Shown piece after piece: positions 10,885 to 21,929 of a stretch of 64,000 nt of DNA. Positions within the stretch are counted from its first letter, which is position 1. Each line of letters opens with the position of its first letter. Source of the stretch: Cephalopachus bancanus. Taxonomy: Eukaryota > Chordata > Mammalia > Primates > Tarsiidae. Under the pieces are notes generated by a model, which worked only from the letters and a program-made list of their open reading frames with translations, ran no database searches and had not been told where the DNA came from. Position numbers and translations under genes: made by a program. The DNA is taken from the NCBI GenBank assembly GCA_027257055.1, contig JAPVLO010000059.1, positions 1,798,001-1,862,000 of the forward strand, written 5' to 3'.

Positions 10885-11492
10885 CCAGTGGTGCAAAAAA
10901 TAAGTTTACACATTTTAAGAGATGTTATCTATGTATTACTTTTCAAAGCTGAATTGAATTACAGTAGCAATGTGTAGTATGACGTTTGTTCAAAAAATGG
11001 CATTAATCAAATGAATGCTAGCATCACCACATGACAGGCAGGATAGTCAAAGAAAATGGTGGAAGCACAGGTGTCATTCGAGGAACACAAGACCATTTTG
11101 AAGTGGTATTTGAAATTCGAGAATGTTGTGGAAGGATGACAAGGGAGGTGTGAGTGTGCGAGAGAACCTCCAATACACCTAACAATTGCATGCATTCGTG
11201 ATACTATGTGTACAAGTGACTATGTGTGCAAGGGAAGATCTAGGAGGCCTTGCCTGACAAGTCCTGCCATAGTTCGCCATAATCAGAACTATCTGGACAC
11301 TGATGGTAACGACTTTGAACACTTCTTGTAACTGTAGAAGTTGTAGAAATCAAATGTGATTTGTATTCATCTTTTGTTACCAGTATATATTGACTATTGT
11401 GTATATCGGTGTATATTGAGCATTATAATTTTAATATAGTTTTTTCCTTTCTTAAAGTGTATATACATTTTTTTGGCACCCTCTGTATTATG
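10885..11492 (+). mobile_element. Mariner-like (Tc1/mariner) DNA transposon relic
   Basis: The two ends form an inverted pair. The left reads 'ggtgcaaaaaataagtttac acattttaaga' (about 10890-10920). The right reads 'tcttaaagtgtatatacatt tttttggcaccctctgta' (about 11452-11490). A TA follows the right end. Near the right end a frame ends NQNYLDTDGNDFEHFL then stop, like the C-termini of mariner-class transposases. The rest of the coding region is destroyed. The element sits inside the ancient minus-strand LINE. Family name not assigned. Confidence 0.65.
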
Positions 11493-11800
11493 AAGTAAAA
11501 TCTAAAAACTTACTGATAAATTGGATTTAGGAGGATGAGGAAGCAGAAGTCAAGGATAATCTCTAGATTTCTGACCTGACACATTAGTTGGTGCTATTCA
11601 CAGACAGAAAACTCCAGAAGTCTGCCTCATTGACTTTGAAATGTCTTTTGGGCATCTTAATGGAGTGGCCTAAAAGGCAGTTCATTTATACACATTACGA
11701 GATGACAGAAGGGGTCTGGGATGGAGATATTAACTTGGAAGTCAACTGTGTAGATAGACATGGTTGTTGTGGCTTTAGGGGATAAATACAGAAGTTCTAT
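11493..11800 (-). repeat. Ancient LINE (L2-type), continuation
   Basis: 'caaggataatctctagattt ctgacctgacacattagttg gtgctattcac', 'gtcttttgggcatcttaatg gagtgg', 'ggggtctgggatggagatat taacttggaagtcaac' match 'aggatgactcctaggttttt ggcctgag', 'gagatgcctattagacatcc aagtgg' and 'ggtctgggctggagatataa atttgggagtcatc'. It is the same insertion split by the mariner-like element. Confidence 0.65.
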
Positions 11801-12008
11801 GGAAAACAATGCCCATGAAAAATGTCCTTATCCATCACTAGAGTCTTCTAATCCACTTCTTCCTTTTGTTAGGAGTTTCTTCATCTTTCTATTTCCTTTC
11901 AACAGAAGCTCCTATTATCATTTACATTTATCTTTGTTCGACTTTTAAAAATTATTTTGCATGTCTACTTTAGACTACATCTCTATAGTTACTCCAGCTT
12001 TTGTGGAA

Positions 12009-12009
12009 C

Positions 12010-12064
<55 letters not shown>
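12009..12064. repeat. (GA)n microsatellite, about 27 units
   Basis: An essentially pure GA run with a clean flank on both sides. The plus-strand 81-codon frame across it reads as (Arg-Glu) repeats and is an artefact. Confidence 0.97.
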
Positions 12065-12066
<2 letters not shown>

Positions 12067-13020
12067 CAATTACTAGTTTTCAAAGATCCACATGAGACTC
12101 CAAATGGTCAAATTACCCTGACAGTGAACACAGCAAGCAATAGATTAAATTTACTCTCTAATAATGCATCCAAAGGAACTGTCTTTGAGACTCCAAAACG
12201 ATTATTGATGCATTCATTTCACGAAAGCCAAAATGTTGGAAAGTGATCCGGGGATAAGGGGACTGAATCCAGAATTTGATGCCCAAAGGATTTCCCAATG
12301 TTCAGTCTTAGGATGGATTAAATTCACCATGACTAATTGGAGGATTCAAAGCTTTTAGGACACACTAGCTATTAGGGACATTTTTCTCATCTTGAAGTTT
12401 ACTGCTTGACTGATTTATGGCTAGAAATGATAGGTCATTATGGAAATGGAAATGTAAAGATGAAGCAGTCCCCAGTGACAAAAACTCCCTGGAACATATA
12501 AATACAATACAGGTACCAAGTAATGAGATTAATTATTTAATTATTAAATACAAAGCCCTAAAATTTAGTCAACACCTGGCTTCACAGTGAAAAAAGATTA
12601 CTTCATTTCATTGTTCTTACAGCTTTCTATTCTACCTTTCACATTATCCTAAGGCTCACTTTTTCATATTTTTGATGATAGGCTGACTGTGAGCATCCTG
12701 AGGGACAGAACAGAAGATTCCTTCCCTCACAACTCCCAGGCCTAGTACAGTATCTGGCATATAACAAATGAGTCAGTGCAGTTCCTTAAGGAATCCTCAA
12801 ACTAGAGCAGAGTCATTCTACAAAATATCTTATTTGATTCAAAAAAAAATTAACACCATGGAAATGTTTTATTGGAATACTTTTTGAACCAAAGCATTTA
12901 ATTCAGCAGGCCTGACCACATCTATAACAAAACAGACTATATCTTTCATATATTTTTCTTAAAAGTCAAGCCATATGATTGAAATAGTCTACAAGGAATA
13001 TTAAAATAGGGGATATAATT
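12065..13020. other. No gene; contains an L2 3'-end remnant near 12610-12800
   Basis: Mostly unassigned. At 12680-12780 the text 'ggctgactgtgagcatcctg agggacagaacag' and 'ggcctagtacagtatctggc atataacaaatgag' matches the L2 tail ('gtaagctccttgagggcagg gac..gcctagcacagtgcctggcacatagtag'). The rest is unremarkable. Confidence 0.55.
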
Positions 13021-13023
13021 AGC

Positions 13024-13204
13024 CTTCTGTTTTGTTTTTGATTATTGAGTTGGAGTCTCACTCTGTCACCCAACCTGGAGTATAGTAGCATGATCACAGC
13101 TCATCGCAGCCTCAACCTGGGCCCAGGTAATCTTTCTGCCTCAGCCACCCAAGTAGTTGGGATTACAGCCATGAGCCACCGTGGCTGGCCCGGTCTTCTG
13201 TTTT
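13024..13204 (-). mobile_element. Free Alu right monomer with target-site duplication
   Basis: About 160 bases, 13034-13194, flanked by cttctgtttt at 13024-13033 and 13195-13204. On the minus strand it begins ggccagccacggtggctc, reads straight into a right-arm-like body (ctgtaatcccaactactt) and ends GAGTGAGACTCCAACTC. There is only one arm and no middle A-rich linker. The flanking duplications suggest it was inserted as a monomer, or as an internally deleted dimer. Its 3' end is the lineage-specific form. Confidence 0.8.
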
Positions 13205-14040
13205 TGAGCAAAAGTGCTCTCAACTAGAGCTGAGGCTCTTGGAAATACTTGATTTTGCGTGTTCTCATTCTTTTTTCTTTTAAAGAGCTACTTTGCTCAA
13301 AGTTTAGTCAAAACCAAAAGAAAGAAAAATCCACTTATATTAAATCTATACACTCCAGAATCACCTTATTTCTACTAAATCTAGGCGTAAATCAAAAGTT
13401 CAGAAAAGCAGAAGGTCCTAGAGAGGAAATGTGGCATTCATGTGGTTTGGGAGGTAGTCTGTTAGAAAAGATCAATTATTATCATCCTAAGCAAAAGCAC
13501 AGCTAATGAATTCCTAAATGGCAGAGTTTGATCCTCAGGTTTGCTGATGACAAGGTTACAGCGCTTTCTTCCTCTCCATTGTTAAAGAGATACTTAAATG
13601 GGAACATGTTTTCTAAATTTGGAAGGAAACAGATGGAAAACTGTGACTATTTTCTCAGTACAATTTCATTTTCCATTTAAGTTTTATTTAAATATTAAAT
13701 TCGAACTTAAAGCAATATGTATTTGCTAGTTCAAGAACACAAACATGATATGTGGGGATGAGGATTACAATAAATGAAATAATAATAGGACAATTGCAAC
13801 CATCCATTTTTCTAACTAACAATACTAAGCAAATATTTTGCATTTTACATAGGACTCAGTTAGCACTGCCAATATTTTATTTCTAATAAGTCAAGTATAT
13901 TAAGAAAAGCAAAACATACTGTTAGTGTTAACACTTTGTAGTTTTAGACAGCCAGAAATTTGAAGCCATATTCATTTAAAGCTAAACTCTGAATTCTATA
14001 GGTTAAATACTAGTACAGTTCATTTCTTGAATTACTCACT
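13205..14040. other. No gene or recognisable repeat
   Basis: AT-rich unique sequence. The 85-codon frame at 13249-13506 has no recognisable features. Confidence 0.5.
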
Positions 14041-14057
14041 TAAAAAAAATTTGCCAA

Positions 14058-14086
14058 AGGCAGAAAGAGACAGAGAAAGATAGAGA

Positions 14087-14141
<55 letters not shown>

Positions 14142-14142
14142 A
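14058..14142. repeat. (GA)n microsatellite with degenerate left flank
   Basis: 'gcagaaagagacagagaaag atagagagaggg' runs into a pure GA run of more than 20 units ending near 14138. The left side shows progressive decay of the repeat. Confidence 0.95.
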
Positions 14143-14189
14143 GAGATATAACAGAATTAGAACTTAAATACCATTCATTGGGTAGGGGT

Positions 14190-14425
14190 GGGAAGAAGAA
14201 CTAACCTTTATGGGGGACCTACCATATTTCAAGTACCCAAGTATCATGTTAGGAACTTTCATAATTTCACAATTATTATCTCATTTATGCTGAAAAATTA
14301 AGTAACCGAGGTTCAGAAAAATAAAGGGATTTTCCAAAGATTATTCAGTGACTAAGTGGTGTAATCCCAGTTTCAAAGACAAGTCTGTTTGACTCTAAGT
14401 TGAATTCCCTTTCTATAAAGCTATA
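14190..14425 (-). repeat. MIR SINE
   Basis: Antisense MIR: 'gggggacctaccatatttca agtacccaagtatcatgtta gga', 'attattatctcatttatgct gaaa', 'ggttcagaaaaataaaggga', 'gactaagtggtgtaatccca' and 'caagtctgtttgactctaag ttgaattccctttctata'. Confidence 0.75.
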
Positions 14426-17040
14426 CTACAAACTGAGAGAAACAGCTTATCTTTACAATTTCTTTTGAAGAAACAAATAAAAAAAGTTTCCATGGGGACA
14501 TAGGCAGAAAATTAAGAGAACACAATTTAAAATGTTGGATGTGAATTGGTAAACAGATGCATGTCACTAAAAAGTCACATTTTTCATCATAATAGTTTTC
14601 TATCTGTTGGCAAAGACCACAGTAAAGCTGTTTCTATGCACAACAGAAGCACAACTGGCTAAAAGGAGACTAATGTGGTCAAGTAACTAAGATTTTCAAT
14701 TTATTTAGTGCCAAAAATCTGCATGGAATGATGTTTTAAATAAAGTAACCCATAAGTAAGCTGACCCATAATAATTAGGGTTTGTCTTTAATAACTTTAA
14801 TTTTTTTTGGTTAACATCTCTACAAATAGCCTATACATTATTCAGGGTAAAAGCTCAAATACATTGTACTAAAATTGCTTTTAGACTCTAAAAAATTCAT
14901 TTGCACAAGGAGATGAAAAGGAACATTTGAAATTAGCTTAAAATTTGGGTGTGTTTCAGATATGACATGCCATTCATATTCATGTATTTCTACTCTTTAC
15001 ACACAATGGACCATGTTGGCCAGTACTAATAATTCATTAATCCATAACTTTACACATACATATCAGTTGACAAGGTACATTCACATCCATCACCCTGTGT
15101 GATAAGTTATTTAACATTTCTGTAATGTAGAATAAAACTAAATAAGTTTTTACTTTACTTAGAAGGCTGGTTACTTAGGATTTTTGGTGAGGAGTTTTGT
15201 CAACTAGAGCAAAAGTCTTTCTTATGACTATGTGTAAAACATTTATAATATGCTCCAACAAACCCCACAAAATAAATCGCAACAGATAAACAGCAGCGCT
15301 CAAATACTGAATATTTTGAAAATAGTAGAGAAGGACACACATCCCTATCTATTCCCAATTAAAAGTGTCATCAGTTTAGAGTTCTGAATTTAGGTATGTA
15401 TAACATTAATCTCATGATGGTGATCATAAACCTTAATTCTAGTGTGCATAAGCAGAAAAAAGCACATTGCATATGTATAATTATTCAATGTTATTATTTT
15501 TAAAAACCTACACATCAAACCAAAACAAATCAATATAATGCCACCAATGTGAATATCATTAGGTTCAGCATCTTAAACTCAGCAGGATACCTACCAGACC
15601 ATAAATCCGAAACGAAAAAATTCAACATCAGCTCCACAAGTCAAATTAACATTAGGATAAAATCTATTATGGCAAAGGTCTTATTCAAGGGAAAATCATG
15701 TTCTCAGGGATTAAAAAAGAAAGTTTGTGACCCTCAGTTCTATTAACCTCAAATATTAGGAAACATCTAATTATAGGAGAATTTTAAGGCAAACAGATCA
15801 TAGAAGTTAATAAAACAGTGTCTATATTATGACAGAAATCAATAGCATACATTTTTATTAAAAAATTATTTCCTAAATGTGTAAGACTTTAAATTGTCTA
15901 ACAGAACACAACACAAAGTATGATATACAGATGCAAGTATGTACCTGTATAGGAAATATAAACTTCATTAAGGAGATATACATGACATATAAAAATCCAT
16001 ATATACATGGGACTATACATAATTATATACTAAATCTCAAAAAACTAAATAAATATCTCCCTGCTTGCTTTATGCATGTTCTTTAAGAGAATATTATTTA
16101 AGAGATGACAAGTTTTTTTTAAGTTGTTCAACTTGAATTATTTTGTCTCCTGCAGAATTTTGTCTTCTTCCAGTCAGAGAATGAAATCTCTTGGTAGCAT
16201 AACATGCCCCTTAAAGATTTTGCCTTCACATATCCATGAATGACCAGCTTCTTCCTACACTTCAACAAAGGTGAGGGGTAGACCTTGCCACTTCTAACCA
16301 AGCATTGGGTTTATTAGATAAAGTCAGTACCTTCAAGTGATACTTAAAATGAACTTTCAAAAAACAATTAATGAAGCCCAATTTCCAGGCTATATAATCT
16401 CATGACTATACATTTATACTAACGTTGACATTCAAAACCAACTATAAATATTTAAAATCCTTTTATCAATAAACAAAGCTAAATCAGCATAGAGGAAGTT
16501 GAACTCTGTTTCAAATTTCCTCCTCTCTGCTCTGTCAAGTCAGAAAGAGCAAGTCAAACGTTGCTAAGAGAACAGGTGATCACGACAGCCTGGGAAGTGA
16601 GGCTGTAGGGGAGCATGCCATTGTTTTAAAAGGTCTTTGTTCACTGAATGAATGGAAAGAAATTGTGGCTAAAACTAATAAACTGATTTGAGGACATACG
16701 GCCATATCCCAAAAGAGGATAACTCTAGGACTTGCAGATAAAATTGCTGAACTGCTTGTGAGAGCCTCTGAAGAATCACCATCACAAGCAGAGTTATCTA
16801 AACAAAGACAGCAGTACCCAACCTCCCACTGGACAAAAATTGGAAGATGGCACTCAAAGAAGAAAATACTCCTTTTTAAGACCCGAGGCACTAGACTTGC
16901 AATGGAAATCTGGACTGGATTTTACCCCAACTCCCACTGCAGCCAGAAACCTTCTTGTAGGACATATCTGTGCAACCCACATAATGCTATCCTGCATCTA
17001 AATATTATATAAGAATAAATGCCCTTTTATCAAAAGAACT
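14426..17040. other. Large AT-rich unique block; no gene seen
   Basis: About 2.6 kb with little recognisable repeat content. The region 16500-17010 has overlapping open frames on both strands (103 codons minus, 84 plus). Its lower AT content and the phrase 'gagcctctgaagaatcacca' hint at retroposed or retroelement coding sequence, but no protein family was recognised. Confidence 0.45.
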
Positions 17041-17496
17041 AACTACAGTCTTGTGTCACTTAACAATGGGGATATATTCTGAGAAATGCAAACATCATAG
17101 AATGTACTTACACAAACTGAGATGGTACAGCCTATACACATCGACTGTATGATATGGTCTATTGCTCCTAGGCTACAAACCTGTACAGCATGTTACTGTA
17201 CTGAGTACGTAGGCAACTGTAATGCAACGGTAAGTATTTGAGTATCTAAACATAGAAACGATACAGTAAAAATATAACATAAAAGGTTAAAAGATGATGT
17301 ACTTTTTTAGGGCACTTACCATGAACAGAGTTTGCAAAACTGGATGTTGCTCTGGTAAGTCAGTGAATGGTGAATGAATGTAAAGGCCTAGCATACTATT
17401 ATATACTATTGTAGACTTTGTAAACACCGGACTGTATACTTAGGCTATATTAAATTTATTTTATTTTTTAAAATTTAATAATAAATTAATCTTAGT

Positions 17497-17822
17497 TCAC
17501 TGTAACTTTTTGTTTGTTTGTTTGTTTGTTTTTTTGAGTTGGAGTCTCACTCTGTCACCCAGACTGGAATGCAGTGGCCGCTTCTGGTCACCGCAGCCTC
17601 GGCCTGCTGGGCTCCGGCGATCCTTCCGCCTCAGCCTTCCGAGTAGCCGGAATTACAGGCATGCGCCACCACGCCCAGCTGATTTTTTGATTTATTGTAG
17701 AGATGAGGTCTCACTGCCCAGGAGGGTCTCGAACCCGCGGGCTCAGGCAATTCACTCACCTCAGCCTCCCAAAGGCGCGGGATTACAGGCTGAGCCACCG
17801 AGCCCGGCTCACTGTAACTTTT
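17497..17822 (-). mobile_element. Young Alu SINE nested in Tigger1, perfect target-site duplication
   Basis: Alu body about 17511-17808. The duplication tcactgtaactttt is at 17497-17510 and 17809-17822. The tail on this strand is (TTTG)n-rich poly-T. It shares with the 6.2- and 34.8-kb copies the CCCGCGCCTTTGGGAGG left arm and a five-base loss (ACTTG) in the left arm. It is close to the presumed consensus, so recent. It yields a 104-codon antisense frame that is not a gene. Confidence 0.93.
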
Positions 17823-17938
17823 AAGAAAGTTAGCAACTGTTTAACTTTTGATTCTTTTGCAATAACACTTAGCCTAAAATGCAAACACATTGTTTAGCTA
17901 TACAAAAATATTTTCTTTCTTTATACCCTTATTCCATA

Positions 17939-18260
17939 AGCTTTTTAAAATTTATTATTATTATTATTATTATTATTTTTTGAGTTGCAGTCTCACTCTG
18001 TTGCCCAGGCTGGAGTGCAGTGACATGACATTCATGTCCACCCCAGAATCAACCTGCTGGGCTCTGGCGATCCTTCTGCCTCAGCCTTCTAAGTAGCCGG
18101 AACTACAGGTGTGTGCTACCACGCCCTGCTAATTTTTTGATTTATTGTAGAGATTAGGTTTCACCAAATTGCCCGGGCTGGTCTCGAACCTGAAGGCTCA
18201 GGCAATCCACTCACCTCAGCCTCCCACAGTGCTGGGATTACAGACTGAGTTCGGCCAGCT
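17939..18260 (-). mobile_element. Alu SINE nested in Tigger1
   Basis: Minus-strand dimeric Alu from 'gagttgcagtctcactctgt' to '..gactgagttcggccagc'. Imperfect repeats of 'agctttttaaaattta' flank it. More diverged than the neighbour at 17.5 kb, but with the lineage-typical 'gatttattgtagagat' linker. Confidence 0.88.
17951..17978. repeat. (TTA)n microsatellite in an Alu tail
   Basis: About nine ATT/TTA units directly abutting the poly-T side of the next minus-strand Alu, so it probably grew from that Alu's A-rich tail. Confidence 0.9.
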
Positions 18261-18309
18261 TTTTTTATTTTTAAATTTTTTTATTTTCTTTTTACTGGGC
18301 ACAGTGACT

Positions 18310-18628
18310 GGCCAGGTGCATTGGCTCACACCTGCAATCCCAGCATTTTGGGAGGCCAAGGTGAGAGGAATGCGTGAGCCCAGGAATTTTAGACCAACCT
18401 GGGCAATATAGTAAGATCTTGCCTCTAATTTTACAAAAAATTAGCCGGGTGTGGTGGTATGTGCACCTGTAGCCCAAGCTGAGATGGAGGTTGAGAGAAA
18501 AGGATCGCCTGAGCCCAGAAGGTGGAGGTCGAAGTCAAGGTTGAGGCTGCAGTGAGTTATGATAACAGCCTTAGGCAACAAAGTGAGACCCTAATGATTA
18601 AAAACAAAACAAACAAACAAAAAACACT
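18310..18628 (+). mobile_element. Alu SINE nested in Tigger1 (older, diverged)
   Basis: Plus-strand Alu starting ggccaggtgcattggctc, with an AT-rich linker at about 18434-18442 and an (AAAC)n tail at 18601-18626. Internal rearrangement around 18480-18540 ('gatggaggttgagagaaaag' and duplicated 'ggtggaggtcgaagtcaagg ttgaggctg') distinguishes it. Confidence 0.85.
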
Positions 18629-18916
18629 AAACACTAAGACATGAACACACACATTAGCCTAGGCCTAGAGGCCTATACTGGGTCACGATCATTGACATCA
18701 TTGTCTTCCACCTGCACATCTGGTCCCACAGGAAGGTCTTCAGGGGCAATAATGCACACGGAGCTGTCATCTCCTACAAAAATAATATCTTCTTCTGGAA
18801 AACCTCCTGAAGGACCTGCCTGAGGTTGTCATACAGTTATTTTTTTAATAAGTAGAAGGAGTGCACTCTAAAGTAATGACAAAAAGTATGGTATAATAAA
18901 TATATAAACCAGTAAC

Positions 18917-19037
18917 AAGGGGGGGCACACCTCATCAACAAGGGTACCTGCACAATGAAAATTTGTATACCTAACCCTGAATTGTACCCCACAATTTTAA
19001 AATAAAAAATTTAAAAGTGAAAAAAAAACCCCAGCAG
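18917..19037 (+). mobile_element. Short 5'-truncated L1 3' end inserted in Tigger1
   Basis: Tigger1 text breaks after 'aaaccagtaaca' and resumes at 'gcatagtcattcattatcaa'. The intervening ~115 bases read 'cacacctcatcaacaagggt acctgcac', 'tttgtatacctaaccctgaa ttgtaccccacaatttt' and an A-rich tail. The same text, reversed, forms the L1 3' end at 28914-29235. 'ccagtaaca' and 'ccagcagca' may be the decayed target duplication. Confidence 0.75.
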
Positions 19038-19499
19038 CATAGTCATTCATTATCAAGTATTATGTACTGTACATAACTATATGTGTTATACTTTTACAAA
19101 ACTGGCAGTGCAGGCTTGTTTACACCAGCATCACCACAAACACATGAGTAATGCATTGCACTAAGATGTTATGACAGCTAAAATGTCACTAGGCTATAGG
19201 AATTTTTCAGCTCCATTATAATCCTGTGGGACTATCATCATATACACAGTCTTTTAATAACCAAAATGTCGTTGTGTGGTACATGACTGTATAACCTTCC
19301 AAGCTTGACAGAAAGTAGGTAAAATTCTAAAATACATTGTTTTAGAAGTGTTGGAAACTTCACAAGTATGTTTACTAAGAATCGGCATGGATCCTGAGGC
19401 CTTCTCCGTTTCTATGTTTGCAGGATAAGCCTGAAAGTTTCCAGGAATGCTACAACATACAGTGAGTGTATGGTGTTTAGAGGTAGCCTAACTCTCTTT

Positions 19500-19665
19500 T
19501 AGGGTAGGATGGAGAAGAAAAGACTAAATGGAAAAGAAGAAAAAGAGCAAAGAAAAGCAAGAAAAGGAGGGGATGGGGGAAGACTAGGAAAGAAAAATAA
19601 TGAAAAAAGAAGATACATTAGAAAATGAAAAGGGAAGGAGGAATAAAGGAGAATCAGGATATCTG
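19500..19665. repeat. Purine-rich low-complexity tract
   Basis: About 160 bases almost wholly A and G on the plus strand ('gaagaaaaagagcaaagaaa agcaagaaaaggagggg'). No regular period. Confidence 0.85.
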
Positions 19666-20406
19666 CAAGATATGTGGCATATTCTCTCATAAGAGCCTTG
19701 CAAAGCATATCATCTTCATCCAACATAACAGAGTTCAAGCAATAGTGACATAGTAATATTCCAAAAGACTGGTGGTAGCTGGTCAGTTTTTCCCTTTTAC
19801 CAATTGGAGGAACAGTGAAGCAAGAAAAAATACCATCTGTCTTTCTAGGAAGGTATTTTTAGTACATAATCAGGGCTTTTCAAGGCAAGCTTCCTCTAGG
19901 CTGTACCCACTGCTGACCTTAGCTGAGAACTTTTCTACCAGGGTCAGGTGTCTAAGATTCTCAGTTGCAGGTGGTGATCTCTTACAGTATCAATCTTATT
20001 TCACAATATGAACTGGGAATTTTTAATAAAGTGAAAACTTGCCCGGAAACAGGGCAGAAACCTGTGTGAACTTTAAGCTGGTCAGGAAGCTCAGAGATTA
20101 CACCCAGGGTAGTAGGCTACCAAAAATTTAAAAAGGGGGAACAAATGAAGAAGAAAAAATAAGAGTTGTGCCTTCAAAATATCTCTCGGAGGAAGGCTAT
20201 TCCATCAAGAAGTATTCCTTCATTTCCCGATTCCAAAGATCAGATACCAGCAGCTCTCACAATGCCTTCTCATGGTAGCTCTGAGGTTTTATATCAAAGT
20301 TCCCTAAACTCCCCAGAGATCAATGGAAGTGGTATCTCAGCACTTTAATCCATTATTCCCCATTAAGCGCATTAGCTACATAAGCCTAGAAGACACCAGT
20401 ATAGGT
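19666..20406. other. No gene or recognisable repeat
   Basis: Unique mixed-composition sequence. Plus-strand frames of 60-79 codons near 19772 and 20166 show nothing recognisable. Confidence 0.5.
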
Positions 20407-20705
20407 CAGCACTTGCCAAAGTGTGTTTCCATGTGCACTCATGCTGCTAGATGCTAAAACACACTCCGAACAAAAGGGCTTGCTGTCAAATACGTTTGAG
20501 AGTTGTAGGAGTTAAACAAAGCTAAAGTTTTCTGCCAGATTCCCCAGAGCCTTTAAAATGCCAATGTGACCAGAGGATGTATAAAAAAGAGACCAAGAAT
20601 GTAACATTTCTCAAACATTCTTCACCAGGTTATCTTAATCTTCTAATTTTGCTAAGCATCGTGACAGACAAATGTTCTGTTGAACACATTTTGGGAAATA
20701 TGTAG
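20407..20705. mobile_element. hAT-type MITE with inverted ends
   Basis: Left end 'cagcacttgccaaagtgtgt ttcc' and right end 'tgaacacattttgggaaata tgtag' are imperfect inverted repeats. The internal phrase 'caaatacgtttgagag' is shared with mammalian hAT-Charlie MITEs. No transposase. Family name not assigned. Confidence 0.5.
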
Positions 20706-21920
20706 ATAAAGAACAGGTTGGTTAGATGGTATGAGAAATCTGAATTTCACGTACCACTCACATATTCGACTTTTTGCACAAAGACATTATGCTCTGTGTA
20801 ATTATCCCTCACTTGTATGAACAACAAAAGTCCTCTGTATCCAAATCCACAGGGATCTGAACTGTTCTATGCATATTTATTGTGTTGCTCAAGAATGTCT
20901 AATTTTTTTTCTATTTTAATCTTCATGCCATTATTCAAAAATAAAAATTAATCACATTCAAAGCAATTCTTCAAGTCTCCTTCATTTGTATGTGGTAGTA
21001 GTTCTTAAGTGAAATTCCTTAAGAATATTTCTCAAAGAAAGCTTTTACCATACAAAACAGTCCCTAAGCCTCCATATTTGGGGACTCAAATACAAGTTAA
21101 GTGGAAAGGTAAATGCCGTTTCATTAATCCTAATGCTTGGACTTCACCCCAACCTCTGCAGTGTTCTGCTCCCCTGCTTGTTTGCTTTTCAGTTCACCAA
21201 AAGTTCTGGTTAAATAAACATTAAACTAACAGGGACATAACCTGGGGTAACTGTGTTTTGTGTAATTTGAGGTCATTACCAGACACTTTATGGTTTATTT
21301 GTGTACTCATATTAGAAGCATTTTGTTTAAGTTCACCTAAGGACATTTCCCTCAGCAGGCATACATCCGTAGTGCCTAGAAGATGACCTACATTCACTTC
21401 ATCATCTACACTAATATTTCCAATAGCCCCTCAAAAGCGAGAAAGTAAAGGAACAAAATGTACTGCATGCCTGATATTGCAGAGGCCACTTAAATTGTCT
21501 ATAATAAGCCAAAGAAAAGGATCATTGAAGTTAACTAACCTTGAAAATTTCTGCTACACTTCCCTTTTGACAAAACCATTTCCAAAGATTGTCATTTCAA
21601 ATGCACATCTCCCTCCAGAAAATGACGTTTTCTTTTCACCCCCTCCCAGTGCATGATTGAATATCATTTTGCTGGGTAGCAAACCTCCCTTAACCTGCTT
21701 TGAATCTCATAAATTTTCATTTAACCACAGTTCCTGGCTAATACCACCACTTTCCCAAGTTTACCTCTAGGAAGACAAAAAAGGATGGTCTTTATGAACA
21801 GATGGTCTTTTCAAGGAAAAGTAGTTACATTTAAATACAGATAAATGTACTGTAAATAATGGCCTTAAGAGAATTTAGGTCTTTAAGGGGGAAAATATGA
21901 GAGCACAAGATACTATTCTT
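20706..21920. other. Unique sequence; no gene seen
   Basis: No repeat recognised in about 1.2 kb. Low repeat density continues into the conserved-looking block at 21930-22450. Confidence 0.5.
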
Positions 21921-21929
21921 TAATTACAT

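Larger units (their letters stand above)
17044..19291 (-). mobile_element. Tigger1-type (pogo/TcMar) DNA transposon, interrupted by four insertions
   Basis: TA target duplications at 17044-17045 and 19290-19291 bound terminal repeats 'cagtcttgtgtcacttaaca' and '..tgtggtacatgactg'. Tigger1 text is clear: 'gctcctaggctacaaacctg tacagcatgttactgtactg a', 'cctaggcctagaggcctata ctgggtca', 'ggaaggtcttcaggggcaat', 'accagcatcaccacaaacac atgagtaatgc'. Without the three Alus and an L1 fragment it is about 1.2 kb, half the autonomous length, so it is a non-autonomous internally deleted copy. No transposase frame remains. Strand is my best guess. Confidence 0.9.

Noticed and set aside
12001..12246. 81-codon plus frame with an Arg-Glu repeat
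   Set aside because: It is the translation of the (GA)n microsatellite.
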